64,000 nt of DNA from an uncultured Eubacteriales bacterium (GTDB lineage: Bacteria; Bacillota; Clostridia; Lachnospirales; Lachnospiraceae). The stretch's first letter is position 1; each line of letters opens with the position of its first letter. The stretch spans positions 1 to 64,000 of the forward strand of contig UQCD01000005.1 of the NCBI GenBank assembly GCA_900539455.1, in the 5' to 3' direction. Made by a program: the position numbers and the translations under genes. This document shows positions 34,012 to 43,531 of the stretch, piece after piece. Below the pieces are notes generated by a model. The model was not told the DNA's origin. It worked only from the letters and a program-made list of their open reading frames with translations, and ran no database searches.

Positions 34012-34678
34012 TTTCAAAGCCCATATTCTCCATTATGGTTTTTTCCTGATGCTCTATATGGGCAACAATAATACTTTTTGCCTTTTCAACATCTTTATTA
34101 ACTATTGCTTCAATAAGATTTTCGTGATCCCGCACAACAGTCTGTCTAGTATCCTGATCCTTTATATATTCCAGACGGTATCTGTACATCTGCTCCCTAA
34201 TATTGTACAAAATCTGTATAAGTCTGTCATTGCCTGTAATTCTATATATAATATCATGAAAGGCAACATCTATCTTTGCAATATCACTAGGATTTTTCTT
34301 TTTAATTGCTGCATTAAACTCTTTAAGATTTTCCCTTAATTCACTTACAGCCTCATCCGAAACATTTTCGCAGGCCTTTTCTACTGCAAGCTGCTCTAAT
34401 ACCTTTCTTACCTCTAATACATTTTTTAAATCTTCTTTGGAAATCTCAGCTACCACAGTTCCCTTTCTAGGGGTCATATTAACAAGTCCCTCTAGCTGCA
34501 ACATTCTTATAGCTTCTCTTATAGGTGTTCTGCTGACTCCCAGCTTTTCAGCCAGCCGTATTTCCATAAGTCTTTCCCCTGGCTCTATATCACCTGTTAA
34601 TATAGCTTCTCTCAGGGTATTAAATACAACATCTCTAAGGGGTAAATAGTCATTCATTTTAAGACTAATATCTTTCAT
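34004..34678 (-). CDS. GntR/FadR-family transcriptional regulator (FCD domain)
   Basis: About 224 residues. The winged-helix domain (about 10-75) contains VFNTLREAILTGDIEPGERL and LGVSRTPIREAIRMLQLEGLV, the GntR signature. The C-terminal helical FCD domain (about 85-220) has EVRKVLEQLAVEKA, a metal-ligand-like D-x3-H in DVAFHDIIYRITGN, and late His in ARDHENLIEAI-type VRDHENLIEAI and VAHIEHQEKTI. FCD regulators bind a small organic acid and often a metal. It overlaps ispE by 14 bases with the chosen start. The adjacent isoprenoid and tRNA genes give no clue to its ligand. Confidence 0.9.
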   Translation of the reverse strand: MKDISLKMNDYLPLRDVVFNTLREAILTGDIEPGERLMEIRLAEKLGVSRTPIREAIRMLQLEGLVNMTPRKGTVVAEISKEDLKNVLEVRKVLEQLAVEKACENVSDEAVSELRENLKEFNAAIKKKNPSDIAKIDVAFHDIIYRITGNDRLIQILYNIREQMYRYRLEYIKDQDTRQTVVRDHENLIEAIVNKDVEKAKSIIVAHIEHQEKTIMENMGFENE

Positions 34679-35558
34679 CACCATTACCTCCGTCTGTAAT
34701 ATATACCTGCTTGCAATAATCTGAAGCCTTTAAGGCTTTATATGTATATTTTGCCTTTTCCACATCATCAAAAAGACCAAATACTGTTGGACCGCTTCCA
34801 CTCATAACAGCATTTACAGCACCCATATCTATCATATTTTTCTTTATCTCATTTATAATTGGATATTCCTTTTGTGTAACTGTTTCCAGAACATTTCCAA
34901 GCCTTGATGCCATACCATAGAAATCATTGTTATTTATAGCCTCTATCATTCCGTCAACATCTGGGTGATATTTAAGTTCATTGACTTTAAGATTAGTATA
35001 AACAAACTTTGTTGATACATTAATAAATGGCTTTGCCAATACAATATAGCAGTCCGGCATAGGCTTTAACGGAGTAAGTATCTCTCCTATTCCCTCTGAT
35101 AATGCTGTACCTCCCATAATACAATAAGGAATATCAGCACCAAGCTTAACTCCCCGTTCCTTTAAGGCCTCCTCATCAAGCCCCAGCTTAAACATTATAT
35201 TAATACCCTTTAACACTGCGGCACAATCTGCACTTCCACCAGCCATTCCTGCTGCCACAGGTATCATCTTTCTAATTCTGATAATAATATGTGCATTAAT
35301 TTCAAACTCCTCCATTAATAATTCTGCCGCCTTATATGCCAAATTATTCTCATTAACCGGCAAAAACTTAAGATTTGTTTCTATATCAATTTTATATTGT
35401 CCTTTAGGTTCTTTTCCTAAATACTCTATTTCCACTTTATCATAAATGCCTACTGACTGCATTATCATTCTAACATCATGATAACCATCTTCTCTTTTTC
35501 TGATAACATCTAAAGCAAGATTGATTTTACCATGTGCCCTGACCTTTACATATTTCAT
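34665..35558 (-). CDS. ispE: 4-diphosphocytidyl-2-C-methyl-D-erythritol kinase
   Basis: The start MKYVKVRAHGKINLALDV is chosen because CAGGAGG lies just upstream; 297 residues. GHMP-kinase motifs are AHGKINLALDV near residue 8, the ATP loop PVAAGMAGGSADCAAVL near 93 and MSGSGPTVFGLF near 260. It phosphorylates CDP-ME in the MEP route to isoprenoids. It is first in a leftward group with the GntR regulator and truA, overlapping the regulator. Confidence 0.96.
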   Translation of the reverse strand: MKYVKVRAHGKINLALDVIRKREDGYHDVRMIMQSVGIYDKVEIEYLGKEPKGQYKIDIETNLKFLPVNENNLAYKAAELLMEEFEINAHIIIRIRKMIPVAAGMAGGSADCAAVLKGINIMFKLGLDEEALKERGVKLGADIPYCIMGGTALSEGIGEILTPLKPMPDCYIVLAKPFINVSTKFVYTNLKVNELKYHPDVDGMIEAINNNDFYGMASRLGNVLETVTQKEYPIINEIKKNMIDMGAVNAVMSGSGPTVFGLFDDVEKAKYTYKALKASDYCKQVYITDGGNGDERY

Positions 35559-35740
35559 AAAAACCTCCTGATACACACTTTCGTTACAGTATCAAGTTTA
35601 ACATAAGGCTTATAAAACTTCAATGTATTTTGTATACAGTATTTTTTATACTTTAATTTTATTTATAATCTATTAAAATTTGGAAATACTATAGCTAACA
35701 AAATAGAGCTTATGATCATTATGTAATTTAAGGAGTTTCT

Positions 35741-37195
35741 ATGCTAAGCAGAAATATTGACGAAAACCTGAATGCCTTTAGGGCAAAAATTAAGGATTGT
35801 GATGACATTAAAGAGCGTACTATGTTTTTAGGTCCCTCTGGCAATGTAAAAGCAAGTATATTTTATGTAGAGGTTGCCCTTAATAATCTAACGGTTTCCG
35901 AATCTGTTATTGGAAAATTTATCTGTCAGATGATGGATATGCCAAAGGAAAAGCAGTATCAGTTTCTAAAAAATAATGCCTTAGGCATAACTGATGTTAA
36001 AGAGCTCGCCACAATAGATGAGGCTATTATGGGTGTTATGATAGGTGACGGAGTATTCTTTATTGACGGCTATGACAAAGCTCTAAAAATAAAATCTAAG
36101 GGCTATCCCAACATTGGTGTTTCCTCCTCTCAAAATGAAAAGGCTGTACGAGGCTGTAAGGAAAGCTTTTGTGATGCCTTAAAGGCAAATACTGCCTTAG
36201 TAAGAAAGCGTATTAGAAATCCTGCCCTAAAGGTTAAGGAAAGAATTATTGGAAAGCTTACTAAAACCACTGTTGCCATTATGTATATAGAGCCACTTAC
36301 CAGACCCAGCGTTTTAGACAGAATAAATAGTATGTTAGACCAGATGGAAAACGACCTAGAATATATACACGATTCTGGAATAATAGAGCAGCTTACAGAA
36401 AGCTCTCCTTTTTCCCCTTTTCCTCAATATGAAACCACCGAGCGTCCTGACAAGGCTGCAATGTCCCTTATGGACGGACGAATAGTTTTATTAGTAGACA
36501 ATTCGCCCTTAGTTTTAATACTTCCAACCTTCTACAGCAGCTTTTTTAAAACTGCCGATGACTATTTTTCAAGGTATTCTGTTGTAAGTCTGGCACGAAT
36601 TATCAGGTACATTGCCTCCTTTTTTGCTATTACCCTGCCTGCAATATATATTGCAGCCCTGCTTTACAATCCTGAAATTATACCTAAAAAGCTCCTTTAT
36701 ACCTTGTATGAGGCAAGAATAGATGTACCCTTTTCTATTACCACAGAGGTCTTATTAATGGAGCTGGCATTTGAACTGTTAAAGGAGGCTGGTATTCGTA
36801 TTCCTGGTCCCTCTAATAATACCATTGGTATTGTAGGTGGCTTAATTGTGGGACAGGCTGCAGTAAGTGCCGGCCTAGTAAGTCCCATTATCGTTGTAAT
36901 TGTAGCTCTTACAGCACTTGCCTCCTTTGCTATTCCCTCTGAGGAAATGGCTAGTGCCTTTAACTTTATAAAGTATATACAAATATTTATGGCTCACTTT
37001 TTAGGTATATTTGGAATAATTGCAGGCTGGATATTTATAATTGTTCATTTAATAAGGCTGAACAGCTTTGGTTTTCCTTATCTTATGCCAAGTGTTTCAA
37101 GAGATATATACACAGACAACAAAGATAACTTTATCAGAGCACCCTTTATTCTTATGAAAAAGGTTAGTATTTTTAGAAATAACAAGGAGAAATAA
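35741..37195 (+). CDS. GerA-family spore germination protein (A subunit)
   Basis: A 484-residue GerA/SpoVAF-type protein. The N-terminal cytoplasmic part (about 1-240) has SVIGKFICQMMDM and the RGCKESFCDALKANTALVRKRI motif near residue 140 (usually RGPREGF...N..L.R.R). The membrane part (about 250-440) has PTFYSSFFKTADDYFSRY, LPAIYIAAL and IPGPSNNTIGIVGGLIVGQAAVSAGLVSP, all standard. GerA-type A subunits with B and C partners form the germinant-gated channel in the spore inner membrane. AAGGAG precedes the start. The B-type gene follows after 1 base, but no C-subunit lipoprotein gene is present. Confidence 0.93.
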   Translation: MLSRNIDENLNAFRAKIKDCDDIKERTMFLGPSGNVKASIFYVEVALNNLTVSESVIGKFICQMMDMPKEKQYQFLKNNALGITDVKELATIDEAIMGVMIGDGVFFIDGYDKALKIKSKGYPNIGVSSSQNEKAVRGCKESFCDALKANTALVRKRIRNPALKVKERIIGKLTKTTVAIMYIEPLTRPSVLDRINSMLDQMENDLEYIHDSGIIEQLTESSPFSPFPQYETTERPDKAAMSLMDGRIVLLVDNSPLVLILPTFYSSFFKTADDYFSRYSVVSLARIIRYIASFFAITLPAIYIAALLYNPEIIPKKLLYTLYEARIDVPFSITTEVLLMELAFELLKEAGIRIPGPSNNTIGIVGGLIVGQAAVSAGLVSPIIVVIVALTALASFAIPSEEMASAFNFIKYIQIFMAHFLGIFGIIAGWIFIIVHLIRLNSFGFPYLMPSVSRDIYTDNKDNFIRAPFILMKKVSIFRNNKEK

Positions 37196-37196
37196 T

Positions 37197-38504
37197 ATGT
37201 TTAATGGTAATAGGAAAATATCCTCAAATCAAATGTATAAATGCTTTTTTTGTACCTCTGTCTGCCCTGCTTTGTTTTTATTTTTATATGATTATGTAAG
37301 CCTTACAGACTTTATTCTCTCCTTTACCTCAACTCTTGTATTTTCACTTATCCTTCTTGCTTTAACAAAATTTATTAACCCAAGGGCAAAAGGTATATGC
37401 GTTTTCTTTAACCTTCTATTTATAGTTAAATACCTGCTAATGATTTACCTTGACTTGTCTATTATTTTCTTTACACTGTATAACTGCTTTGGAATACCAG
37501 CTACCAAGCCACTGTTTTTACTGGTAATATTTGTTTTGTGCCTATATATTGCTAAAAGTGGTGTTGAAAAAATCTTTAGGATGTCAGAAATACTCTTTAT
37601 TATTTTAATAATACCTGTTATTATCCTGCTTTTTACACCTGTTTTCAGAGTAAACGCTTCAAACATACACTATTTTACCGCCTACCTTTACCACCCCTTT
37701 ACTTCTAAAAACAGTATTTTTCGTTCCCTTATTATTGCAATTATTATATTTCCTGCAGAAATCTGTAATACCTTTAAAAATTATTTTTTAGTTGGCAAAA
37801 ATTATACCTCTTCCATTTTTAAAAGTTTAATTACTATATTTTCTATTGTACTTGCTGCTGCCCTGATTATTATTGGAATATATGGTAATATTTCTAATAA
37901 ATATACTGTTCATCCCCTTTTTAGTCTTATGCAGATTATGCCTATTGGAGAAAGCCTGTCCGTTCGTCTGGACTTTATTGTTTACATTTTTATTTTTGCA
38001 AGCCTTTTATATTCTATTGGCTTTTATCTGTATGCTATTAATCATTCCATCAAGAAAATCTTTAAAAATATTACCTATGGCATTTTTGCCTTTCCATTAC
38101 TTTCACTAATATTTATATACCTGATTTTTACTTCTTATAAAAGTGCCAACCCTTTGCACCACCATGAAAGCAATCCTGCTATGGTAGAAAATATTTATAT
38201 AAAGCAGGACAATATTGTTTTTGAAATCCAACAGTATTCTGATGACAATACCTTTTTTAATACCTACACCGAAAATATCTATAATGCCAATGCTATATAC
38301 TCCCAAGCCTTCAACAATTATTTAGATTTTTCCCATATTAATGCTATTTATGTTTCCGAAAACATTTATAATGATAATACTTCCCTGCAAAATACCTTAC
38401 TTCAATTTAAAAAACAGCTAATATTTCCAGAAACCTTAAAAATAAAAACTGAAAATCGCACCGGATATAAATATCTGTATACTATTTACACGCTAAAACC
38501 TTAA
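37197..38504 (+). CDS. GerB-type germination permease with C-terminal extension
   Basis: A 435-residue protein with about ten membrane helices (residues about 15-310) in the amino-acid-permease-like GerAB fold, as in KYLLMIYLDLSIIFFTLYN, IYIAKSGVEKIFRMSEILF-type LYIAKSGVEKIFRMSEIL and IIIFPAEICNTF. GerAB proteins are usually near 365 residues. Here about 115 hydrophilic residues follow the last helix (after FTSYKSANPL), rich in Asn, Tyr and Ile. This tail should lie outside the inner membrane and might take over part of the role of the missing GerC lipoprotein. CAAGGAG within the preceding gene's end serves as the ribosome site. An ABC transporter operon follows with its own promoter. Confidence 0.87.
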   Translation: MFNGNRKISSNQMYKCFFCTSVCPALFLFLYDYVSLTDFILSFTSTLVFSLILLALTKFINPRAKGICVFFNLLFIVKYLLMIYLDLSIIFFTLYNCFGIPATKPLFLLVIFVLCLYIAKSGVEKIFRMSEILFIILIIPVIILLFTPVFRVNASNIHYFTAYLYHPFTSKNSIFRSLIIAIIIFPAEICNTFKNYFLVGKNYTSSIFKSLITIFSIVLAAALIIIGIYGNISNKYTVHPLFSLMQIMPIGESLSVRLDFIVYIFIFASLLYSIGFYLYAINHSIKKIFKNITYGIFAFPLLSLIFIYLIFTSYKSANPLHHHESNPAMVENIYIKQDNIVFEIQQYSDDNTFFNTYTENIYNANAIYSQAFNNYLDFSHINAIYVSENIYNDNTSLQNTLLQFKKQLIFPETLKIKTENRTGYKYLYTIYTLKP

Positions 38505-38548
38505 TATATCAAGCTATGTCCTGACTTTACTACTAAATTTTTACTGTC

Positions 38549-38577
38549 TTGATAATTGCAATTAGTTGTAATATACT
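38549..38577 (+). promoter_or_regulatory. Sigma-A-like promoter of the ABC-2 operon
   Basis: TTGATA (38549-38554), a 17-base spacer and TATACT (38572-38577), about 50 bases before the ATPase gene. Confidence 0.6.
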
Positions 38578-38629
38578 TATTCCATAATTTTTCGTAGGAA
38601 TTTCAAGAATGAAATGAGGTAACCTTTTA

Positions 38630-39346
38630 ATGGAAAATGAAGCTAATGCAAACAAAGTTTATAAAATCAATATACAAAATATTAGTAAAGCCTTTAGAAA
38701 AAAATCTATTCTAAGCAATGTTTCACTAACCTTAAAGGCTGGTGAATGTGTGGGAATTATTGGTATGAATGGCTCTGGAAAAACCACTCTGCTAAATATT
38801 ATTTGTGGAGAAGGCTCTCATTTTAATGGCACCATTACCATAAACGATACTTCCACCTCTCTTTTAAAGGACAAAAAACTTCTGTCACAAACTATTGGTT
38901 ATATTCCACAAGAAAACCCTCTTATTGAAGATTTATCCACCTATGACAATCTGCGTCTTTGGTACTGTGACAGTCCTCTTAATATGAAAGAGGAATTAGA
39001 AAACGGTGTGCTTCATTCACTAGGTATAGATGAATTTTTACAAACCAAGGTTAAAAACCTTTCTGGTGGTATGAAAAAAAGACTTTCTATTGGCATTGCC
39101 TTAGCTAAAAAGCCTACCTTTTTAGTTCTTGACGAGCCTGCTGCTGCTCTTGATTTAGTGGCAAAAAATATTATTCATACATATTTAAACTCCTATAAGA
39201 CCTCTGGTGGCGGCATATGTATTGCTACCCATGATGAGGAGGAGTTAGCTTTGTGTGACAGAGTATTTGTACTAAAGGACAAATCCCTTCACCAAATCGA
39301 CAAAAACATTCGTGGCAACCTGTTAATTAAAGAAATTATGGCATAG
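38630..39346 (+). CDS. ABC transporter ATPase (ABC-2 type)
   Basis: A 238-residue ATPase. Walker A is GMNGSGKTT near residue 45, the Q-loop is IGYIPQENPL near 87, the signature is LSGGMKKRLSIG near 138, Walker B is FLVLDEPAAALD near 163, and the switch His is in CIATHDEEE near 198. The class is that of drug, lantibiotic and polysaccharide ABC-2 exporters. Two permease genes follow directly (6 bases, then 1 base), giving a heterodimeric exporter. A promoter-like sequence and a GAGGT site lie upstream, so it is separate from the germination genes. Confidence 0.93.
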   Translation: MENEANANKVYKINIQNISKAFRKKSILSNVSLTLKAGECVGIIGMNGSGKTTLLNIICGEGSHFNGTITINDTSTSLLKDKKLLSQTIGYIPQENPLIEDLSTYDNLRLWYCDSPLNMKEELENGVLHSLGIDEFLQTKVKNLSGGMKKRLSIGIALAKKPTFLVLDEPAAALDLVAKNIIHTYLNSYKTSGGGICIATHDEEELALCDRVFVLKDKSLHQIDKNIRGNLLIKEIMA

Positions 39347-39351
39347 ACGCA

Positions 39352-40551
39352 ATGAAATTTAAAATATTACTAAAAGCAGAAATCAAAAACACTCTTACAA
39401 AAATACCTAAGCTTATTTTTTCTACAATTATACTTATCGCTGTTATAGGTATAATTGCTTTTTGTGGAACAAAATATCTTTATAATGATGAGTCCAACTT
39501 TAATGTAACCTTAGGTCTTGTAATAGAGGACGATACCGCTGTAATGGGCGCTATTACCAATTTAATTACTAATTCTAAAAGTGTAGCTGAATATGCTTCC
39601 TTTATTACCTGCACCAGAGCTGAGCTTAATGACTATCTGGATAACGGCAAAATCTATGCTGGCGTTATCCTACAGGAAAATGCTGCCAAGGATATTATGA
39701 ACGGAACTAATACTCCAATAGAAATAGTTTTTCCGAAAAACTCTGGCTTTGAGGCTAGTATGATTGCTGAAATTGCTAAAGCCTGTGCTTCACTGCTTGA
39801 CACAGCCCAGTCAGGCATCTACACCTCTATTGACTTTTATAATGCACATTACAAATCCTACGCAAAGCAGGATATGTTAGACCGGTTAAATATGACATAT
39901 GTATATATGGTATTAAAAAGAGCCACCACCTTTAATGAGCATACTATTACAGCAACCGGAGATATTTCCCTTGTAGCTTATTACTGTTTAGCAGCAGTTA
40001 TTATGATATTGCTGTTTTTTGCAATAAATACTGCAACCACCTACACAAAATACAATTCCCATTTATCCAATAGATTGCTTCAAAATAATATAGGCATTAC
40101 AAAGCAGCTATTCATAAAATATATTTCCGTAGTTATTACATATATATTCTGCCTGCTGGTGCTGGCACCAATTTTATTTTACTTTTTCAAAATTGGCACA
40201 TCTATTAATATGCTGTTAGCTATAATTATAGGAATTTTAGCACTGTCCTCTTTTACATTACTTTTATATGAATTATTTAATAGTAATGTAGCCTGCATAC
40301 TATTTATATTCCTATTTAATATTTTTATAGCCTTTGCCTCAGGCTTATTTATTCCATTAATAATGCTTCCAAAGCCACTAATAAATATAGGAAAGCTGTT
40401 CCCTGCACATTACATCTTTGAAATATTATCCAACCTAGCCGCAAGGGATTTTTCAATTATTCCTTATATTTATCTTATGATTTTTACTATATTTTATTTT
40501 ACACTGACCTGTATTATAAAAAATACTGTTCACAAAAGGAGAGCAGCTTAA
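39352..40551 (+). CDS. ABC-2 type permease
   Basis: A 399-residue permease with one N-terminal membrane helix (about residues 20-40), a large outside domain (about 45-205) and five or six C-terminal helices (about 208-395), the ABC2_membrane_3/YhgE-like arrangement. FASGLFIPLIMLPKPLINIGKLFPAHYIFEIL near residue 325 is the conserved late ABC-2 segment. The start lacks a clear ribosome site and follows the ATPase stop by 6 bases, suggesting coupled translation. The substrate is unknown. Confidence 0.88.
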   Translation: MKFKILLKAEIKNTLTKIPKLIFSTIILIAVIGIIAFCGTKYLYNDESNFNVTLGLVIEDDTAVMGAITNLITNSKSVAEYASFITCTRAELNDYLDNGKIYAGVILQENAAKDIMNGTNTPIEIVFPKNSGFEASMIAEIAKACASLLDTAQSGIYTSIDFYNAHYKSYAKQDMLDRLNMTYVYMVLKRATTFNEHTITATGDISLVAYYCLAAVIMILLFFAINTATTYTKYNSHLSNRLLQNNIGITKQLFIKYISVVITYIFCLLVLAPILFYFFKIGTSINMLLAIIIGILALSSFTLLLYELFNSNVACILFIFLFNIFIAFASGLFIPLIMLPKPLINIGKLFPAHYIFEILSNLAARDFSIIPYIYLMIFTIFYFTLTCIIKNTVHKRRAA

Positions 40552-41604
40552 ATGAAACAATTTTTTACTTGGTTTTATTATCTTTCTAAGCGACAGCTTA
40601 AAAACATATTTTTCATATTAGTTTTACTTTTAATTCCTGTAAGTGCGTTAATGCTAAAATCCTATAGCAGCTCACTTACTGCCTCTTTATCTATTGGAGT
40701 AATTGACCTGGATAAGACTACACTTTCAAAGGAGCTGGTTTTATCTCTTAATACTACAGACAAAAATAGTGTTGTAGTCTTTACAGTTTATGACGACATA
40801 GAAACTATGGATAAGGATATTCTGACTGGTGAAATACAATGTGGTTATAGTATTCTTCCCGGCTTTGAGGCTAAGGTTTCACAAAACTCACTAAAAGGTC
40901 TTATTGATGTACATTCAAAGCCTGACAGCTCTATTGTACCGCTTAGTAATGAGCTGTTCTTTACATATGTTTTTAAGGAAGCTGGATATTATACTCTTAC
41001 TAAGGATATGGAGGACTCAAATATTTTTTATAATATTTCTGACGAATACTATGAGCAATTAAAGGCTGGTTACACTCAATATCTTGAAGCCGGCCGTACC
41101 TTTCATTTTAATTACAGCCAGACTGACGGTACTTATATTTCCTCAAATAATATAGATATTTTAGACTTTATAAAAACTCCTGTACGAGGTGTAGTTGCAG
41201 TTTTTATATTTATTTCAGGCTTAGCCGGTGGCTTTACCTTTCTTAAGGACTCAAAAAACAAAATAACTAATAAGCTTTGTATTTTTGATATTGGTATTCC
41301 TGTATTCTTTTCAGCAATTTCAGGACTAATTTCTATTTTTATTATAGGCATAAATAAAGGTATTTTAAAGGAGGCTGTCATAACTGCCAGCTACTGTGCA
41401 ATAGTTATATTATTTGTTTTTCTACTGACCAGGCTAATTAAAAACAATATTTCCTATTGCTCAACTATACCGGTTTTCTCTCTAGGCTCTATTATTTGCT
41501 GTCCTATATTTATTAATCTTAAAACATTTCTGCCAATAATAAATATACTGCAATATTTGTTTATGCCGACCTACTACTTTATGCTGTTAGATATTATAAA
41601 ATAG
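40552..41604 (+). CDS. ABC-2 type permease, partner subunit
   Basis: A 350-residue permease with the same plan as its neighbour: one N-terminal helix (about residues 18-34), an outside domain (about 35-200) and C-terminal helices (about 210-345). TPVRGVVAVFIFISGLAGGFTFLKD near 205 opens the membrane part. It lacks the final conserved ABC-2 segment seen in the first permease and is about 50 residues shorter. AAAGGAGAG in the end of the upstream gene is the ribosome site. It probably pairs with the 399-aa permease. A terminator follows. Confidence 0.85.
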   Translation: MKQFFTWFYYLSKRQLKNIFFILVLLLIPVSALMLKSYSSSLTASLSIGVIDLDKTTLSKELVLSLNTTDKNSVVVFTVYDDIETMDKDILTGEIQCGYSILPGFEAKVSQNSLKGLIDVHSKPDSSIVPLSNELFFTYVFKEAGYYTLTKDMEDSNIFYNISDEYYEQLKAGYTQYLEAGRTFHFNYSQTDGTYISSNNIDILDFIKTPVRGVVAVFIFISGLAGGFTFLKDSKNKITNKLCIFDIGIPVFFSAISGLISIFIIGINKGILKEAVITASYCAIVILFVFLLTRLIKNNISYCSTIPVFSLGSIICCPIFINLKTFLPIINILQYLFMPTYYFMLLDIIK

Positions 41605-41634
41605 CAGGTAATAATTTATTTTTACAAATATAAA

Positions 41635-41693
41635 CAGGGCATCAGCATCTTATAAAACTACTATATAAAATGCTAATGCCCTATTACTTTTTA
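41635..41693. terminator. Bidirectional terminator between the ABC-2 operon and nfo
   Basis: CAGGGCATCAGCAT pairs with ATGCTAATGCCCT around an AT-rich loop. The following bases are moderately T-rich on both strands. Confidence 0.75.
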
Positions 41694-41709
41694 AATAAAT
41701 GCTATATTA

Positions 41710-42546
41710 TTATTTACCTGTATAATGTGCCTTAAGGAATTCTATTTCCTTTGCGTAACCATCCAGCTCGTTTGGTGTTTCCAGATTTATTGGAATGTTA
41801 GCAAAGGCAGGATGATTTATAACCTTAATAAGTGCTTCACTTCCTATATTTCCTTCGCCTATTTTTTCGTGTCTGTCCTTATGACTGCCCATTATATTTT
41901 TACTGTCATTTAAATGTATTGCCTTTAATCTTTCTAATCCGATTACTTCATCAAAATTCTTTATGACACCATCTAAATCATTGACAATATCATAACCGCC
42001 GTCAAATATATGACAGGTATCTAAGCAGACACCCAGCTTTTCACTAAGCTCTACCTTGTCCATTATCATTTTTAACTCTTCAAAGGTTCTGCCTATTTCA
42101 CTACCCTTGCCAGCCATTGTTTCAAGTAATACAGTTGTAGTCATATCCTTTGTAAGAATTTCGTTCAGCATTTCAGCAATGTATTCAATACCTGCCTCAA
42201 CACCCTGCTTTACATGGCTTCCCGGATGGAAATTGTAGACATTGCCTGGAACATATTCCATTCTTCTAAGGTCATCTGCCATTGTTTCTCTAGCAAATTT
42301 TCTTATTTCCGGAGTTGCTGCACAGGCATTTAAGGTATATGGTGCATGAGCAACTATAGTTCCTATGCCATTTTCCTCTGCAAACTCAAGATATGCTTCT
42401 ATATCCTTTTCATCTATAGCCTTTGCTGCGCCACCTCTAGGATTTCTTGTGAAAAACTGAAAAGTATTTGCACCTAGCTTGACAGCTTGCTTTCCCATTG
42501 CCAAAAATCCCTTTGAGGCAGATAAGTGGCATCCTATATATAACAT
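41710..42546 (-). CDS. nfo: Endonuclease IV
   Basis: A 278-residue AP endonuclease of normal length. It opens YIGCHLSASKGFLAMGKQA and has NTFQFFTRNPRGG near residue 28, the metal-binding YNFHPGSHVKQG near 103, VLLETMAGKGSEIG near 138, CLDTCHIFDGGYD near 173 and HLNDSKNIMGSHKDRHEKIGEG near 212. It cuts DNA 5' to abasic sites in base-excision repair, using zinc ions held by these His, Glu and Asp residues. AGGAG precedes the start. The thrH-like gene lies 48 bases upstream in the same direction. Confidence 0.97.
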   Translation of the reverse strand: MLYIGCHLSASKGFLAMGKQAVKLGANTFQFFTRNPRGGAAKAIDEKDIEAYLEFAEENGIGTIVAHAPYTLNACAATPEIRKFARETMADDLRRMEYVPGNVYNFHPGSHVKQGVEAGIEYIAEMLNEILTKDMTTTVLLETMAGKGSEIGRTFEELKMIMDKVELSEKLGVCLDTCHIFDGGYDIVNDLDGVIKNFDEVIGLERLKAIHLNDSKNIMGSHKDRHEKIGEGNIGSEALIKVINHPAFANIPINLETPNELDGYAKEIEFLKAHYTGK

Positions 42547-42594
42547 CTTTTTCTCCTATCTAAGCTAATACAAGGGTTATAAGTCAAAATATGA

Positions 42595-43197
42595 TTAGTT
42601 CATAGCCTTCTTTATAGCTGCTAAAAGCTCATCATATGTTTCAAAAGCTTCTAATTCTGGATTGTCAGCCTTGATTTGGTCTGTACTCTTGAATAAGAAA
42701 CCAGCCTTGCTTGCCTTTATCATACCTAAATCATTGTAGCTGTCACCACTTGCAATAGTATCATAGCCAATAGACTGTAATGCCTTGACTGTTGTAAGCT
42801 TTGACTGTTCGCAACGCATCTTAAAACCTGTGATTTCTCCATTTTCTGCTACTTCAAGGGAGTTGCAGAATATTGTTGGCCAGCCAAGTTTTTCCATAAG
42901 TGGAGTTGCAAACTGTGCAAAGGTATCACTAATAATAATAACCTGACAAATTGAACGCAGCTCATCAAGAAATTCCTTTGCTCCTGGAATTGGGTCAATT
43001 TTTGCTATTGTATCCTGGATTTCCTTTAATCCTAAGCCATGCTCCTTTAAAATACCTAAACGCCATTTCATTAATTTATCGTAGTCTGGCTCATCTCTTG
43101 TTGTCCTTTTTAACTCTGGAATACCACTTGCCTCAGCAAATGCAATCCAAATTTCTGGAACTAATACGCCCTCTAAATCTAAACAAGTAATGTACAT
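42595..43197 (-). CDS. thrH: ThrH-like phosphoserine phosphatase/homoserine phosphotransferase
   Basis: The start MYITCLDLEGVLVPEIW is chosen for the GGAGG upstream; 200 residues. The HAD motif I is LDLEGVLVPE (in ThrH the usual second Asp is Glu), followed by WIAFAEASGIPELKRTTRDEPDYDKLM, the characteristic ThrH segment. Motif II is IISDTF near residue 93, and the motif IV-like IASGDSYNDLGM is near 148. ThrH of Pseudomonas moves phosphate from phosphoserine to homoserine; the same activity is inferred. It likely shares a transcript with nfo, without obvious functional link. Confidence 0.87.
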   Translation of the reverse strand: MYITCLDLEGVLVPEIWIAFAEASGIPELKRTTRDEPDYDKLMKWRLGILKEHGLGLKEIQDTIAKIDPIPGAKEFLDELRSICQVIIISDTFAQFATPLMEKLGWPTIFCNSLEVAENGEITGFKMRCEQSKLTTVKALQSIGYDTIASGDSYNDLGMIKASKAGFLFKSTDQIKADNPELEAFETYDELLAAIKKAMN

Positions 43198-43390
43198 AAA
43201 ATTTTCCTCCGTTTTAACAATAATATTTTGCATAAACAATTCTTTTCTGATTATATACTAATGCGAAAAAAATCACAACAATAATTCACTTGGGATAAAA
43301 AATTTTACTTATTTACCCTCTTAAAATAGTGCTTACGCCCTATAGACAAATTTCTACAAATTGCATACTATGTTAGTAGAATAATATCTG

Positions 43391-43530
43391 ACGCGAAATG
43401 GCAAACTTATGGAAACATAAGGACGCAAAGCCTAGGGCCTAAACTTTTATAGCAATGGCAGCCTGGTTACCGAAGTATCTTAATTTCTATAGCTTTGCCT
43501 GCTCGCTTTAGGTAAGCAAGGAGGCTCTTA
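43391..43530 (+). ncRNA. Cyclic-di-GMP-I (GEMM-I) riboswitch of the transglutaminase gene
   Basis: The aptamer reads AATGGCAAAC, a GAAA-capped hairpin (TTATGGAAACATAA), GGACGCAAAGCC, TAGGGCCTAA, a variable stem, then ATGGCAGCCTGGTTACCGAAG. These are the GEMM-I elements and the clearest of the three here. No T-run terminator follows. Instead GCCTGCTCGC...AGCAAGGAGGC can fold over the AAGGAGG ribosome site (43518-43524), so control may be at translation. Confidence 0.95.
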
Positions 43531-43531
43531 T

